DNA of 64,000 nucleotides from Ascaris suum (GCA_013433145.1 CM024168.1:1054001-1118000); one strand, 5' to 3'; positions 21,934 to 36,600 are shown, counted from the stretch's first letter. Made by a program: numbers and translations. Notes: a model not told the origin generated them from the sequence alone.

Positions 21934-24620
21934 AGTTTTATCGAAGACGCAAAGAAGAGCTACATGCAACCGAGCACTAATAGGTAGTAAAGGCAAACGC
22001 GAGGGAAAGCCGCATGACATTGGCGATTAATAAAATCACACTACAAACAAACTTTTTTGTTATACGGATTATCTAGTTATTAAGGTATAACTATTCTACA
22101 AACTAGAATTTTATACGACAATCAATTTTACTAAAATATTGGTATGAATAAAATATGTTTATTATCAAAAGTCAATATAAGATGTAGTGCTGGATGAATG
22201 AACTAAAGGCGATGTATAGAAATACCCCTAAACAGAAGAGTGAACTGAAAATGCGACATGTGATATGCGAAAAACAGTATAGAAAGTTATACTAAATTAT
22301 AAAAGTAAAGAGTTATAAACTATAAAGCACTAATAGTAAAGAAGAGCCAAAACCTAAAGGTATTGAAATGTAAATTAAGCATAACAACTATAGTATATTC
22401 GAAACATATTTATGAGAAAAGCATATTCAAAAATTATAAACAAACAATACGAAATAAAATTTATAGTTCAAATAATGCAATGTACGTAACAAAACAATAC
22501 TAATAGTGGCACGCGATCAATAATGAGAACGTCGATGTTGAGGTCATCGCCCTTACGGGTTAGTGTCATGGATAGATCAATATTCGTATGCTCTAAGGCA
22601 GCTACTGAATCTAACGACTCGAGGCAAATAGCGTTCGAGATTCACTGAGAAATACTGACGAAGAAATATTATTTCAAGAGCCTTTTAATAAATTACTCAA
22701 AAAAAGCTGCTGAGGTATCCCATGCCAATATACCAAATTAAATTACTTATATCGCATGAAAAGCGGTCATAATATGGTATCTGATGACGCAAAGCATTGT
22801 TATGTGCAGCGAAACGTTTTAACAAACCATTCTGATCGCTATTCTTTTTTCCTTCTAGAGTCTTTCTCTCATTTATTAATTATATAATACGATTAATGAA
22901 ATTGATATGATTTTATTGCGATGTTTATTGTTGAAGCTAATATTTATTATTTTTGCACTCAATGCATAGGTAGTTTCAATTTCTTTGTGGTTTTTATCGG
23001 AATTGCTCATCTTTGAAGTAATTTTTCTCCAAGTGGACTTTGGAGCTGTATTAATGGAATTTTTGATGACTCATAAAAATGGGATGGAAAGCGGCTTTAA
23101 TAACAAGTTCGAATTTAGCATGAAGAAACTATCACAGTAGACACGATGATTGATGACCATGTCTACTGATGAGTAGAGGCTATTTGTGGTGACTTGAAAT
23201 TAACGGTTCTTACCATTTCAGGTATGTCATACGACCAAGTTAACCGTAAATTATCGGACTTTGTTAGATCTTGAAGGAACCACTCTTGAATCGCAATTCA
23301 ATACAACTGGTAGTTTTATGAGTGACTGCATATTAACAGCGCAATATTGCGAGAAAATTAGCATAAGAAAAGCTTCTATTCTAAAAGCCAAAGTCCCTCG
23401 TATTTACTTCCAATCATCTATTTCATACCTTCGGTTGGTCTGTCATTGGTTGTCTTCACAAAATCTCGCAGACGGTCAGCTTGCTTTATTCTTCGCTCCA
23501 TTCGTCGCTATCCGGTATGGTCGGCTGCTAGGCTGAAATGGTTTAAGTGAGAACGCATCCACGTAAAGGAGCGCGTCTTACTGACAATATGATACTATCC
23601 ATATCCGGTCACCTTTTATAGTGGTGATTAAATCAGGTCACCTTTTACGGTACTAACCAATGGGGCCATTTCAGTTCCGCATTTATGCTTTTTCAAAATG
23701 ATATAGTATCGACTTTCTAAAAAAACCTATAAATCTGCTAGTGTTAAAAATCGTTCTGATTTGAGACTTAGTTCATTATGCTATGTCCAAGTTATTTATT
23801 CCCACCATTATTTTTATTCGAGAGAAGTTTGAAGTAATTTTTACTCGTTCGAAAATATAATTTTACCGTTGTAGTTTGCCTCTTTTTCCTCTCTCTATAG
23901 ACTTATTTACGCTTAGGACAGCACTGTTCGTTAATTTCTTATGAAAATCAAGTTCTCAATTCCCATACAATTTCTGTGTCATTTCTTTCACTTGTTTTGC
24001 CGTTCAGTATGGCCGAGTCACATTTGGGTTAAAAATCATTCGACTTCAGCGGTACTTTTTATATTGTTTCATTTCGAAGATTTGTTCCGGATATTTTCCT
24101 CATGAGGCATTTCGAATCGCATATGTTCATTCTTCTTATTTCTTCATTTATGCACTTTTTTACTCCTTGCTTCGTGCTTCTTGTTTTATGGTATATGTTG
24201 GATCTCTTCATGATTTCATGTGTGTGTGTTTTTTTTTTCTATTCTTTGCTTCATTTTGTTTGTTTTTGGTATATGATCGACGTCCCTATCTTTTAGCGCT
24301 CATATTTTTTATTCCTTTTTTTCTGTTCATTGTGTCAATCTTTAGATCCTAAATTCCCACTTTCATTCTGTAAAGCATTCTGTTAACGGTCCCAAATTCC
24401 CACATTCTGAACAGATCTTAACGGTCCCCATTTTCGGATCCTTCTAACCTCATTTGTGAGTAGTACTAAAAAGAATACTCCGAAAATATTAGGAAAACAC
24501 ATTTCTTCTACAAAATCTTTTGATTCACTTACTGCTAGAAGGTATTTTCTCATAGCCATCCTTCAAATTGTACTGCAAATGTTATAACGAAAATTTTCTT
24601 TTCCAAATTCACCTTACAAA

Positions 24621-24839
24621 ATGCAAATTGCAGCCGATCAAATGGAAACAATCGAACGAAATGGACGAATTATGGACGAAAATATCAACAATGTTATTCG
24701 TTGCCTATTTGAAGCTTTAATAAATTCTTCAAAGGAAATAAGCTCATTGAAGTTTATTTACGATTTCGATACAATAACTGCTAAGCAGTTATTAGATTTA
24801 GGATTTTTAATTAGACGATATAAATTTCTGATTAATTGA
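24621..24839 (+). CDS. Short open frame, 72 codons, doubtful
   Basis: Starts ATGCAAATTGCAGCCG and ends TGA. The predicted peptide is helical and charged (MQIAADQMETIERNGRIMDE...), unlike most chance frames here. It also contains an acceptor-like attgcag near its start, so it could be a final exon. No second exon, promoter or family match is visible. I list it only as a candidate. Confidence 0.2.
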   Translation: MQIAADQMETIERNGRIMDENINNVIRCLFEALINSSKEISSLKFIYDFDTITAKQLLDLGFLIRRYKFLIN

Positions 24840-26573
24840 TTCTAGGATGACCTTTTATTTACAATCTTTAAGTAAAAATTTGAAAATGAATGCAAACGAT
24901 GCCTATTTACTCAACTTAGATTACGCATCCAAGTAATATAACGTCCATTAATTCAAGTTAAGTTATTGCTTGCATAAATGTATTATTGCAGATATCTGAG
25001 TTAAAAAAATCAAAAACGCATATTCTCACAGTAACTCGACAAAATAATGGCGTCGCAAATAATCTCTTATTTGACTTAATCGTATATGCTATTGCAAGTT
25101 TTAAGTTTTTTTCTCTTTAATTTAATTTCACTTATTGCCACTTAGATTTTCAAATGTCACTGATTGAGGACTGGATAAAAGTTAGTGCTAGCATCAGATG
25201 AATTTGATATTCGAATTAAATTTTTTTCCCCTTGATTGATTGAATTGGCAAATATTGATCTACTGGTCGAATAAATTCAAGCTGAATGTTCACATGTAAT
25301 GTAAGATTGCCCGATTAACACTTCAAAAAAATATGCAAATTAGCTTAGTGAGAGAACAATTAAGTATGCGAACGATCGCTTTTGAAAGTTTTACTAATTA
25401 TGCAAATTTGTTCTGTGCAAATTTTAATAAGCGACCTGAGCGATTGAATGTGAATGTTTCGATCACTTTTACCTATAGGGGCAATGGAAAACGTTAGCAC
25501 CTAGCATTTTCTAGGAAATTCTGACATTAATTCTTAGATGATGAAATTAATTCTTACTTATATTAATTGGAGTTTATGCACCTTACAGTGAGAATTCCCC
25601 TTAAATCAGTAAAATGAGGGTTAGCAACGTTACAGTGTAAATGGCCCCTATTGAATTTATGTAGTTTCGAGGTGAAGCAAAAGAATATTCTGATCCACTT
25701 CGGGGATTTAACTTTATCCGAAAATGAATCGTGAAGTAGTTGACCATCATGTCGCGAATCTTCATAAATTCTGGCTCACCTTAACCTATGCTTAAGCTTG
25801 TGCCGAGCGTAAACTTGATAGCTCCAACTTGCTGAAGTTTACAGCATGCCCAAATGACTCTCGAATAGCTCCACACTAAGCACTTCCCATTGTCGTCATG
25901 CATAGTATCTGTTTTAGTCATTTGGGATACCAGTTCTTATGTTCGCTTTATTCACTTCGATGCTTGTAATTTATTACTGTCGATCTCGCAAACGGACATA
26001 TGATATTTCACCACGGCTTACCTTGGAGCAATTTAGAGCCATAAATCGGTAGACCTTTTTGATCGTTGAAGAGTTTGAAACCGGCTGGTGTTCTCATTCA
26101 TCGCCTTGAAGATCAGCTCGCTGAAGATGAATTAATCATAGATTATTGCATAATTTTGAAGTCCCATTAGTGGAGTCGCAGCACAATTCTAGGGCAAATC
26201 GGTGAGGCTAATTACATTCGTCTTGATCCTCTTTGAAAAAACGCATTTGCAGAGCGGATTCGCCGAGTTCAAGGTGACGTTGTGCCTCTAAGCGTGGGTA
26301 TGTACGAGTAGGTGTCTGTCCATCTGTTAGTTAGATAGTTTCGGTTCAAGAACAGCTAGCTAGAGTTGCAGAATTTGGTCGATATAATGTATACTGCAGG
26401 CATTTCAAGTTGGTTTATCAATCGCAAGCGTAGTTGCAAACGCCGTAAACTTGTAAAGTTCTTCAGTTGCTGATCCATCTGTAGCAGCACCACGCTCATG
26501 TTAATCTATTGTAAACAATATAACAATATGCGGAACGCAACCTATTAATGCTGCATGGCTGTAAAAATGAGAC

Positions 26574-26641
26574 ATTTTATGGGTAAAAAAAGGCTTCAGA
26601 AGTCATGATTTTATGGGTAAAAAAAGGCTTCAGAAGTCATG
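26574..26641. repeat. Perfect 34-bp direct repeat, two tandem copies
   Basis: Two identical adjacent 34-base copies (attttatgggtaaaaaaagg... ending cttcagaagtcatg) at 26574-26607 and 26608-26641. Perfect identity points to a recent duplication, or possibly an assembly artefact. Confidence 0.9.
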
Positions 26642-28875
26642 TTGTATAGAATCGCCTAAGACGAATGTGAGGCTTCTCTCGTTCATTTAAATGGAAAAGC
26701 ATGCCAACAAAACCAATATAACCATATGCGCTTTTAAAATTCCTCTTACTGGAACAGTCAGCGTCAAAAACTGTCAATAAATGATAAAACATGCATAATA
26801 TAGTTAACAGCAAATTAGACTGGAATGGAACTGATCTTATGAATCTGTTTGTTCGATTTTTTGTGGTGCTCCAGTGGATTTGGAGCCGAATAGGATAGCT
26901 CAAAACGACTCATGTGATGACCATCCTTAGGTTTACCTATGGGCCGTCATTTATGAGGACATTTATTTGTATAAAGCAAAAATTAACTTCAAGAAACTCA
27001 CAATTAAACGTATATGATGAAACATAGCCGCGTTGTTATCCTGCTTCGGCATCGTGAGACTTAGAGTTGTGCCGAGAAAATTGTTCCTAAACATTTATTT
27101 GAATCCCTTTTCCTGTTTTTACGTTTTACAATCAAAGTGGAATTTGTTTCTAAACGAAGAACTCAGTTTGACAGGATTGGCGTTATATAGCTCAATCTGA
27201 TATGCTGATTTTCAAGTTTGCAGGTTTGAGCCATTTAGAATGGATTCACTCATTTGTTATGAACCCTCCTCATCGAATACGTCGTTTAATGGAATTTCCA
27301 ACAACTTTGGTTCTAAAGTAGAGTTGCATCCGCTCAGGTACCGGAATTTCATAATCTGCCTCAAGTGCTCAAAAATTCAAACTCTCATTATCGTCTCTTC
27401 CTCTCTCAACCAAAAAAAAAGCAACTGCATACTATAACGCAGTTCAAACTAGTGGCTTCCTTCCTCCTTTTTTTAAACGACATAGTGGCTTTCCCTTAAA
27501 TATAATGTCTAGATTCAGAGTGATGCCGGAGGCAAATGTTTCAACTTTTCGAGAGCAGTCGTTCACAAATGCCATCAGGTGTAATTTGCAGAGTAATATT
27601 AATTAAAAGTATAAACGACCTTACCGTTAGTCATTTCTCATACAGCGCAAATTTCTTCAAGTTGAAGCTTCTATCCAGGAAATCGTTTTCGGTTGGCCTG
27701 AAATGCTCCAATGACAAGAAAAAAGATCGGAGATAATCGGTGAAGAAATCATTTTTTTGCAAATCTTTGTTCAACCCTAAAAAGCCTTAATGGAGTTCGC
27801 GCTGGGAGTCATCTATTGCCTGTCCAGATTTGTGAACAACGTATCAGAAGGCCTATGATGATATCCTTTTATTAGATTAGAATTTTTCCATGAAGATCCA
27901 CTTCGTATAAGAATGCCTCTCAAATTACAAGAGCCGTTTTTTACCAACCCCCTTCACCCCAACCCACAGTTTACTTCCGCATCCACTTTCATCATTTCTT
28001 CATTTTAAGTCTTTATTCGAATGGGAAATGTTTCACAATATTTGGTGAATAGATATTTTATGCAAATTACTACCTCCATATTTGAATGAAACCTCTAGAA
28101 ATGAAAATTTCATGAAGTTCTCTCTGTTTATTCCGTTTGCAAATTTGCATTTACATCCGCAAAGCGCATTATGATTTCATATTTGTGTGTGTCTTTGTCT
28201 GTCTGTCTATTTCTATATCCGTCCAATAGTTTCAATCCTAGAATCATGAAAGACAAAGCAATGAAATGTGATAGGTGGAATGCGTATCAATAGCTTCAGC
28301 ATAACTTATTCTCAATCCACCAACCTGCATTTTCAACTGTAAACCCCGAGAAAAACTATAGACGTTTTTTTTGCAACTAATCGAAAGTTTCATTGTTTTT
28401 TTTTCTCTACTTGAGGAATCTATCTGAGGAAAGTAATCTGAGTTGTTCGATGATGCCTTCAACGAGCTCAGAGGAAGAAGAGGATCAACTCTACGACGAT
28501 AAGCGATACATATTGGAGCCACATAACGCACATTGTGTAATTTCATTCTCTACGGAAGAGGAAATTTCCGTTTGATATTTTCAGTATCTTTAATGACCTC
28601 GAAAAATTTCATTTAGTTAAAAACCTCTCTCGTAAAAGAATGAGTCCTAATCAATGAAATAGTGGAGCAAAAGAAAATGAATGAACTGAATCCTCTTTTT
28701 GATAAATAACTGATCTAATGTATTGTTAGAAAGCTCTTCTTATATCTGCTTAATATGCAATTTTTTTTTCTCGCATATTTTCCAAAATCGTTGATAAATT
28801 TAGGCAAAGAAATGATGAAATCATTATTCATTTGTTCATTAACTCAGAGTTTTGCTATCACACGAAAACACGATT

Positions 28876-28905
28876 GGGTGGGAGGGAAGCGGGAGTGGGG
28901 GTGGG
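28876..28905 (+). other. G-quadruplex-type motif
   Basis: Six runs of three or more G with loops of 1, 1, 4, 3 and 1 bases within 30 bases on the plus strand, satisfying the usual G3-N1-7 rule. It lies in the intergenic region, far from any recognised promoter. Confidence 0.6.
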
Positions 28906-30887
28906 AAATGCATATTTGAGTACTGACTTCAAACAGGATGCGGTACTATAGTTGACGTTTCAATTACTTTCATTACAACATTGAAAGGCTGTTTTCTTAG
29001 TGCTTTTATTATTTCATATGAAGAAAAAGGTCGTATCATTATTAATCCAACAATGATGCAGCTAGTTGTAAGCACATATTTGGTTAAGCGAAACAATGGA
29101 GGGTAACGAAATCTCCTAGATAGACAGCGCCGTTGAAACGGTTCATTTTGCGCTGATACTATTGCGCGCCTATTGAACCATTACTGTCAGTACTTATTGG
29201 TTCCATTATAAATTCCGTGAATGCTATATTATTTCAGGTTATTTCCGAGTCTTTTTTTTTCTCGCTATAGAATTCTTTGGTTTTAAATCCAGATTTACAT
29301 TAATATTACTAGACAACCACCGCTTTTTGTATTGTTTGATGAGCGATTATATCCACTGAACTAATGCCTCAGTTTTTCTGAAATTGCTGATATATTGCTG
29401 AACGTTCAGTGTAATTTTCTACGATAGATGATATCATTAAAATTCTATTTACTCACAATTGTACTTTATCACTTTATTCATTATTTAATTGTTTACTAAC
29501 AATATGGAAATAGATTTCTGTGATTTATTATTCGACAATGAAATATTTTAAATTCACATAATGAATTCAACAGAAATATTTTACATTGTAATGTTTTTTT
29601 CCTGTATTGTTTACTGATTACTTATCAAAAGTGTAAATTTTTCAATTATTTAATTATTTAAAAAAAAGTAAAGATCAAAACATACTTGTTAAGTTGGTTG
29701 TTTTTAGTTTGGTGCGCGCTTTTCTACATTAGCTTCGGAAACACCAACTTCATCAAAAATGTTAGATGAAAACCTGCAACTTATGAGGTGGTTAAGAATG
29801 GACTGATAGGTCGTCTCTTCGAATTTTAAACTTATCTCAGATTACACTCATCTGAGAACACAAAGTCTGTAGTGATATTGACCACAAAATAAAACCACTC
29901 TTCGTTTCCTTGGTTGTTCTGTTGACATTCTCGGCACTGTACGGTTTTTCACTCGTCAATCACTTTCTAAGAAAGGTGATTGATGACCAAATAGCCACAC
30001 AACTCCTGGCGGATGTCAACAGATGCGCACCACGAAATAATCAAAAAAGAGTCTCTAGAAAACAATAATATTTCAACGGGATTAGTGAAAAAATTTTTGT
30101 CAAACTTTATGGTCACTATCGACAATCCTCTTCCATGTCAGCATTGTTATGTAATTAATTAACTCTAGACCTTTTGCCCCTCACCAATTGGCTCTATGTC
30201 TCTAAGGCCAACAATTCACTTTGGATCAGAAGTTTTGTGAATAGCTAAATACTGGTGAAAACTGGCCAGAAATTAAGAATGAAGTCTTTTTTCAGGACAA
30301 TTTTTTCTCTTCTTTTCCTCCGTCCAACCTACTTTCCTCATCAATCCAGAAATTCATCCGAAATTTCGAAATGCACGGTTAGAAAAGAGTTAGTTTTTTG
30401 AGGACTATGAATTCAATTTTCATTGGGTTACCTGGAAAGACATCAAATGCATATGTCAACAAATATGCATCAAACAGTGGTGAAATCGGGAAAAGGAACA
30501 AGGACGTTCATTAGTTGATTCAAATAAGAACGCTGTTTTATTTTTCTTTTCTTTTAGAATAAAGGGCCTTTATCCTTGTATTTCCAGAAGTTAGCTTAGA
30601 AATTTTCACCGAATTTGAGCGCTAGGAATACCGGAAAATTTGTCGGCGAAAATTTTCACCGCATTTCTCCTCTTCACAATTGTCATTTGATAAGCGGAAG
30701 TAACATAAAACGATTCAATCAGCTTCTGAAAATAAATAACTCAATAGAGATACAAAAAAAACGGTTCGCTTTTTTGACTTCCGTAAATGGTGCAGAGATG
30801 ATCACAACGAAGTAATTCCAATTAATTTTTGAGAACGTCGAATTTTTTGGAACTTTTCTTGTGAAAGTTTTTATTTACTTCCTAACG

Positions 30888-30992
30888 ATGACGACTTTCT
30901 TCGAATCCGAAAACTTCGCCGAAGCGGAAGCCAGCAATAAAAACTGTGCAAATGATATATACTTGGCAGCAGCTGCTCAGATCGGATCATAG
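30888..30992 (+). CDS. Short open frame, 34 codons, doubtful
   Basis: ATG to TAG, encoding MTTFFESENFAEAEASNKNC and a short Ala-rich end. It is a small GC-richer island with balanced codon use inside AT-rich DNA. It has no splice signals and no recognised family. It may be chance. Confidence 0.15.
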   Translation: MTTFFESENFAEAEASNKNCANDIYLAAAAQIGS

Positions 30993-33449
30993 TTCAAACA
31001 TTTATTGGTGAGCAGTTCGAAATGACGATATGATACATCAATCAGAATAGGTTATATAGTACCGCTTTGAGAAGTAATCAATATTTTTTGCGATAGAATT
31101 TATTCTGCGTACTGATAATGCTGTTAAGATGAAATGTTATATTTTAGATCGACATTGATTTGAAGCAATTTAATTTTACTTCCAAGTACCCTTTAAGCGA
31201 TCGCTTCCCTACTTTTACCGATAATATACTCATCGATCCGTGAATATTGTCGGCTCAGCATTTTATATCATTTTGTATCATATCCAATATCTCTGTTTCC
31301 ATATTAATGATTCTATATACATCAACACTTCAGCAATAATATTTGTTTTCGTCTACAATATACATCAACAAGGATTTCAATCAATTGCGAAGAGACAAAT
31401 ATGTGGACAAATACATCCAATGCATGCATAAATACTATTAACAACACAAATTTTACGGAACCTTTTAAAGATAGTGGCAAGAGTTCGTGTAAAGAACAGA
31501 CCCAACCTGACGAACAACCACTAAAGTTGAAATCATATTTGCTGTAAAAGAAAAAGTACTTTTTTTATGAAACGAAATATAAAGCTTTCGAGAGAAGTGA
31601 GAAGCTTTGTGGATCAAACGGATATTGATATCGATTTCATATTTTAGTGATGTTCCACTGGTATATTACATTTTACTATAACAAAGATACAATTTCCATG
31701 AGAGGAAAGTAGTACTCCTCACAATGGCGCAACTATTCCCTCCAAAAATGCCTATTTATTTCATTAGAATCTCGCAGCCTTAATAGACATATGAATCCTT
31801 TTCGATGAATCTTCCACTCGAAATGAGAATATTCTCCAAATTTTGAGGCCGGACCAGTTCCTATAACTCATCAACTGTCCTCCCTTCCTTCTTTCCCGAA
31901 GCATCTACCATTTTTTCAGAAGGTCTTTGTAACAAATAGTATGGTAATGCGCATTTCAAAATTAAAAAAAAAAAAAATTGCACAGCACAGCAGCACAAAG
32001 ACGAAAATATGGGTAAAAAGAAAAATCGGACCTAGTAAGCCATGTGGCTTCCTTTAAAGGCTAAATGAAAGAACTCAAATATATCGGCAAATTTCGCGCT
32101 TTCTTTTCTTCCTTCCAGATGTATGCCGATCTCTTGGGTGGGACGTTCCTTGTTATGTAAATTTTCTGATTCATCGCTTCCCCAAAAAAATCTGAATCGT
32201 TCTTGGAGAACTTGGAAACGGTCGACGACTGAGTTAAGCGACGCTGAACTCCCACCGCAACATTAAACACACTTCTGAGCAGAACTTAACGGCAAGATAG
32301 AAATAATAAAATGGCAACAATAGTAGATGATACCGGCATAACAGGAATATAATTTGAACGACACCATATAGCGATATAATAATTCAAATATACGAACACT
32401 GAAATTTTCGGTATGGACATGAGCATTCATAACAAACGAGAGAAAAAGCATTGGAGTTTCTCTTCTCCACCTTCCTCCTCCAAAGACCTCCCTGGAGTGA
32501 GGTAGAACGCTTTACCCTCCTATCTCCGACCTCCTCTCCCACTCCTTCAATCCCTCATTTATGTCCCCACTTTACCTCTCACGACAGACATAAATATCCT
32601 GCGGTATAACTATTAGAAAGTTTTTGCAAAAGTGCACTGCAACTCTCAAGGCTTTAAAGACTGAGACATAACGCGTCCAATAATCGTTTTAACGAACATA
32701 TGCGCGCAAAAAGCCGTTCCCTCCTGCTACGCGTGTTCGAAATTCAAATTTCGCGCCACCGCTTCGCAAGAAAAGAGAGGAGCGAAAGGAAGTTGATATT
32801 CCGTCTGACTACGCAAGGATGGGGGAAGGAAGGACTCCTGTACCCTTCTAGCCTGGTCACTTCCGCCTGTTACCACATTGCCCTTCCATCCGCTTCTAAT
32901 CGTAAAAAGGGAATAAAGAAATAACTCGACGCACTAGTGCATAAGACGCGCGAGTCAAAACTACGGTCACAGTATGATTTACAAGTAGTTATGGCCGATA
33001 AGCGGTGATGATAAGTCGAGATGAAAGCTTCATCGATATTTGAGATACTCTTTTGGCGACTGATTATTCCGACAGATCAATAGCAAACAACGTTTACTGA
33101 TAATTTAAATGTTGCTGCTTTCACTTTACTTACATTTAGAACAGTTATTAAATGAGTCAAAGTCCTGAGTCTTCGTAGTTTAATCTTTTCACCTGCAACG
33201 ACTATGTTGTTATGTCCAGTTGGACGAATGATATGCGAGGCTGTCAATTAAATCGCTCTTGCTCTAGAATTAAATAGGAACTTAATCCTCTAAAGGAAGT
33301 CGGAAATACTGAAAGAAAATATACTAGAAATTTACCGCATAAATGACTTTGATTTAATTTCAATAAATCAATTACTCGAAATGAAATACATTATTAACAT
33401 ACGAAAAAAAAACTCATAATCTATACTGAAATTAATGAAAATATTCATT

Positions 33450-33658
33450 TCATTGAATATCATTTTGAGTTTCATTTTTTACAATTGGTGATGGTGGGCA
33501 AATCTCGTTACGTTTATGATCGCATTGAGCACAACTGTTCCTGCAATTCTCAAACATCCATAGACTATTTTTATCACATTCACCTTCATCGGCCCAAAAC
33601 TCACACATACGATGCCGATCCGAACACTCTGAAAGTTCAACACACCACATTTTTGTCT
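33450..33658 (-). other. Tyrosinase ShKT module 2 and C-terminus
   Basis: The last exon carries a second ShKT domain (CVELSECSDRHRMCEFW, EGECD, NCRNSCAQC) and about 25 hydrophilic residues to TGA. Such modules act as disulfide-bonded binding or spacer units in many secreted nematode enzymes. Confidence 0.8.
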
Positions 33659-36600
33659 CTGAAATAATTTTACGTCGAAGAGGGAAATTGATTTTTTTTT
33701 TCGCCACTCTTTACGTTGAGATATGTCACCGTTGGAATGCACTACCCACTCATATCATCGAGAAAAGTTCCCCTCTAAATCCTCTAAGCAAATCTACCTT
33801 TGTCGTGTCGAAAAGTACTCTTGACTTAGAAACTTTTGCATGGATGACGAGTAAAATTTATGAAAAGGCAGAAGATTTCTATGAGCTTATAAAGTCTTCG
33901 TTTCCAAGGAACACAATTTATTCAAGTAATTTGAAGCACTTTGAGAAATATTTTGCAGGGAGAGGTGTGTTTTTTGTAGATTCGACGGTCGGATTGGTGG
34001 AATCAATTGAAGGAATGCGAGCGTGAAGCAATAAAAACCAAAAAAGAAAGCCTATGGCCATCGCAAAGAAGTCTTTTTCTATTAAGGCAACGACATTAAT
34101 CATCCACGTAGCAGCAGCCGCATGAATTCATTTTCCATGATAGCTGCCTCACTATTTCTGGGCTCATGACCTCATCAGTGAGTGCATTTCCTATCTCCTG
34201 TTAAAATGAATGCTACAATTAAAGCTTCCTATGGAAAAATATAAATTTTATCAACGTCTTAAAATTGCGACTATCCTCCAGCCCCTTGAACGAAAGTACT
34301 CCTAAACTATGTCGTGAAAGTTGCTCTCTTAACCATATTAATTACTAAAAAATGGTGTTTTTAAAATGCCAAAGAACGAAGCTGCTATATTAGCTCGTAA
34401 TGGAAGTCTGTTCGAAAAAGTTGCAACTCGCTGTAACATTCCAAAAGTATCCTGATTCATAGAAGAGTGGATTGCAGAAGATGATGGTTCTCGAAAAACC
34501 TGTTTGATTGATTCGGTTAAACTTGTTTTGCGAGAGTTTCCATCATTGTCTGAGATTATCAGAAGAACTGTAACTTGAGGCTGTCAGAAAGCGCGAACGT
34601 TTGAAGGACTAAAATGTAGCGGAGCCAAAAATATGGGAATGATGACTTTTGGAAAAAAGAAAGCGCCGCTCGTAAAATTTACTTCTTGATACTGCTCAAG
34701 ACTCATGGTTTACTGGCCAAACCCAGAAAGTGAACACTTAAGTCCGATGACCTATTAAAATAAGAAGCAGGCCTCTTAGAAAGGTTCCCTGAAAAAATCC
34801 TAACATTTGAACGACATTTTTTTGCCTTGGTAGGCTCTAGAAATAAACCTTGTTCAAATCGGTAGGGAAATTGTCGAACTGAAATACTTAGATGAAAAGA
34901 TACATAGATTTTGGCTGAGCAAACATCGCATAATATCAGGATAGACAGAATCCCTACACATTAGGCTTTACGGGAATTCCCCTTATGGTAATAAAAATTT
35001 GAATTGCAATCAAGGAACTCCTATCCTAAACCATTTACTTGAAAGGCTCCTATTTTGTAAGAGTCATGATGAATTACTGCGATCGATATCCCTTAAGACT
35101 GAGTTTTAATGAAGCTACAAAGCCTATCTTCATTACCATTCGGTCTAGAACTGAAGGGCCTAAATGCATTATCAGTCGTCTACCTGTACAATTAAAATAC
35201 CAAAACTATGTCGAAAATATCGAAAAAAAACCCGAAAAACCTGAAATATGAGTCGCATAAATCAATATCCTATAATTATTTCACTGGGCGATAAAGAAAC
35301 CGAATTCTAACTCTGCGTGGTTTCAAGAAAGTTTACAGAAATAAAAATAAAGAGAAAACAAAGAAACCGTTGTGAAGGTCATAAGCAGGATGGCATTTTG
35401 CACATGATGCTTTGCACCATTCCGACATTACGGCCGCATTCGTGTCACATTGTGCATTTTCTGACCATACCGCACAACATTCATGTGAGTTAAAACAGCT
35501 CTCCTGAAAATATTCACAAATTAATCTGGACTAGCCTGTATTAGCCTGTATTATGAACACTTGCCAGCTTATCAAACTTAATTATGGTATTGAATGTTTT
35601 AATTTGCTAAAGACCTCACAAAGAAAGCGAAAAGTGGTTGATTGCCATTTCAAAGCTGGGCTTCTGGTCGTATCCTCTCTAACACGAAACATAGCTGCCA
35701 AGTTCTCATAGAACGCCCGTGGCTGGAAAGGGTTGAAAATGACCAGTAAAACTGGCCATGTAAAATCAGTCCTCGAATGAATTTTTGAACCTTATATAGA
35801 GATAGAAATGGCCATCTGACGATGAGGAATGAACAATGCAATGGGTACGAAGAGTTAGACGTTTTTTAAAGAAATATTCTGCAACAACATAAAGCAAATT
35901 ACACTCGAAATAAACAAATAAACTGGGCTCATAATAAAGCTGCTTTAAGAAGAGGAGGAAGGAGAAGGAAGAAATTCCTGTACTCATATTCCTGCGGAAG
36001 AAGGAAGAAATTCCTGGGGAAATTCAAATTTGTACTCATAATTACCTCTTCTTTCGATTCTATTTCATCGTTTACAACGTCGTTTATGTCTCGTTTATTT
36101 CTGACGTTTATAGTTTCCTGCTGAAATTAATACCTCAATAGGCGACGATTAATATTTATGCTTCAAATGTTGAAGCTGCCCGCTTTTCCTAAATATAATA
36201 TCTTGATTTAATTTTTATAAAGTTAAACAGATCAAATTTGAAAAACAAATATCTTTATTCGTTTTTATTTCTCATTGAAATTTCTTTTATTTTTTAGTTC
36301 ATAATGTAAATCATAATCGTTTTCGCTCTTTTTCAACCTCATTTAGTGCATTTGTCTGAATAATAATGGATCGATGAAATAAAAATATTTTTAAACACAC
36401 AGATTCAAATTTTATGACGATTAGCTCATCGGTTGCAATATTTCGACTCCATTTACTAATTCGAATACGTCCTTAAAATGAGGTTCTTCATCTTTTCCTC
36501 TGGTGACTCAATCCTAAAATTAAATCCACTAGCTACCACCTTTGACTCGAATCATGATAAACTATAAGGTAAAAATGGACGAATAGGAATTAATGAATAA

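Larger units (their letters stand above)
22021..33449. other. Long AT-rich intergenic region, no supported gene
   Basis: About 11.4 kb between the BI-1-like and tyrosinase genes. I saw scattered open frames of 60-100 codons, but no run of exons with matching phases. Structures worth naming are listed separately: a 34-bp direct repeat at 26574, a G-rich motif at 28876, and two weak short frames. An isolated exon-like stretch on plus at about 25920-26049 (ttttag acceptor, CG|gtagac donor) has no partner exon. A locally GC-richer segment at about 32640-32960 is not explained. Confidence 0.5.

Noticed and set aside
23140..23205. Hammerhead-ribozyme-like ctgatgag followed by gaaa
   Set aside because: The bases after ctgatga cannot form stem II, there is no NUH cleavage site at the right place, and stem III does not pair. 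Only a 7-bp hairpin (agtagac/gtctact) remains.
25724..26310. Long plus-strand reading with protein-like segments separated by stops
   Set aside because: Eight stops in about 195 codons is near the chance rate at this composition, so the apparent coherence is not evidence of a pseudogene.
28393..28575. Acidic plus frame containing STSSEEEEDQLYDDK
   Set aside because: No acceptor of proper form, no partner exon, and the opposite strand is equally open.
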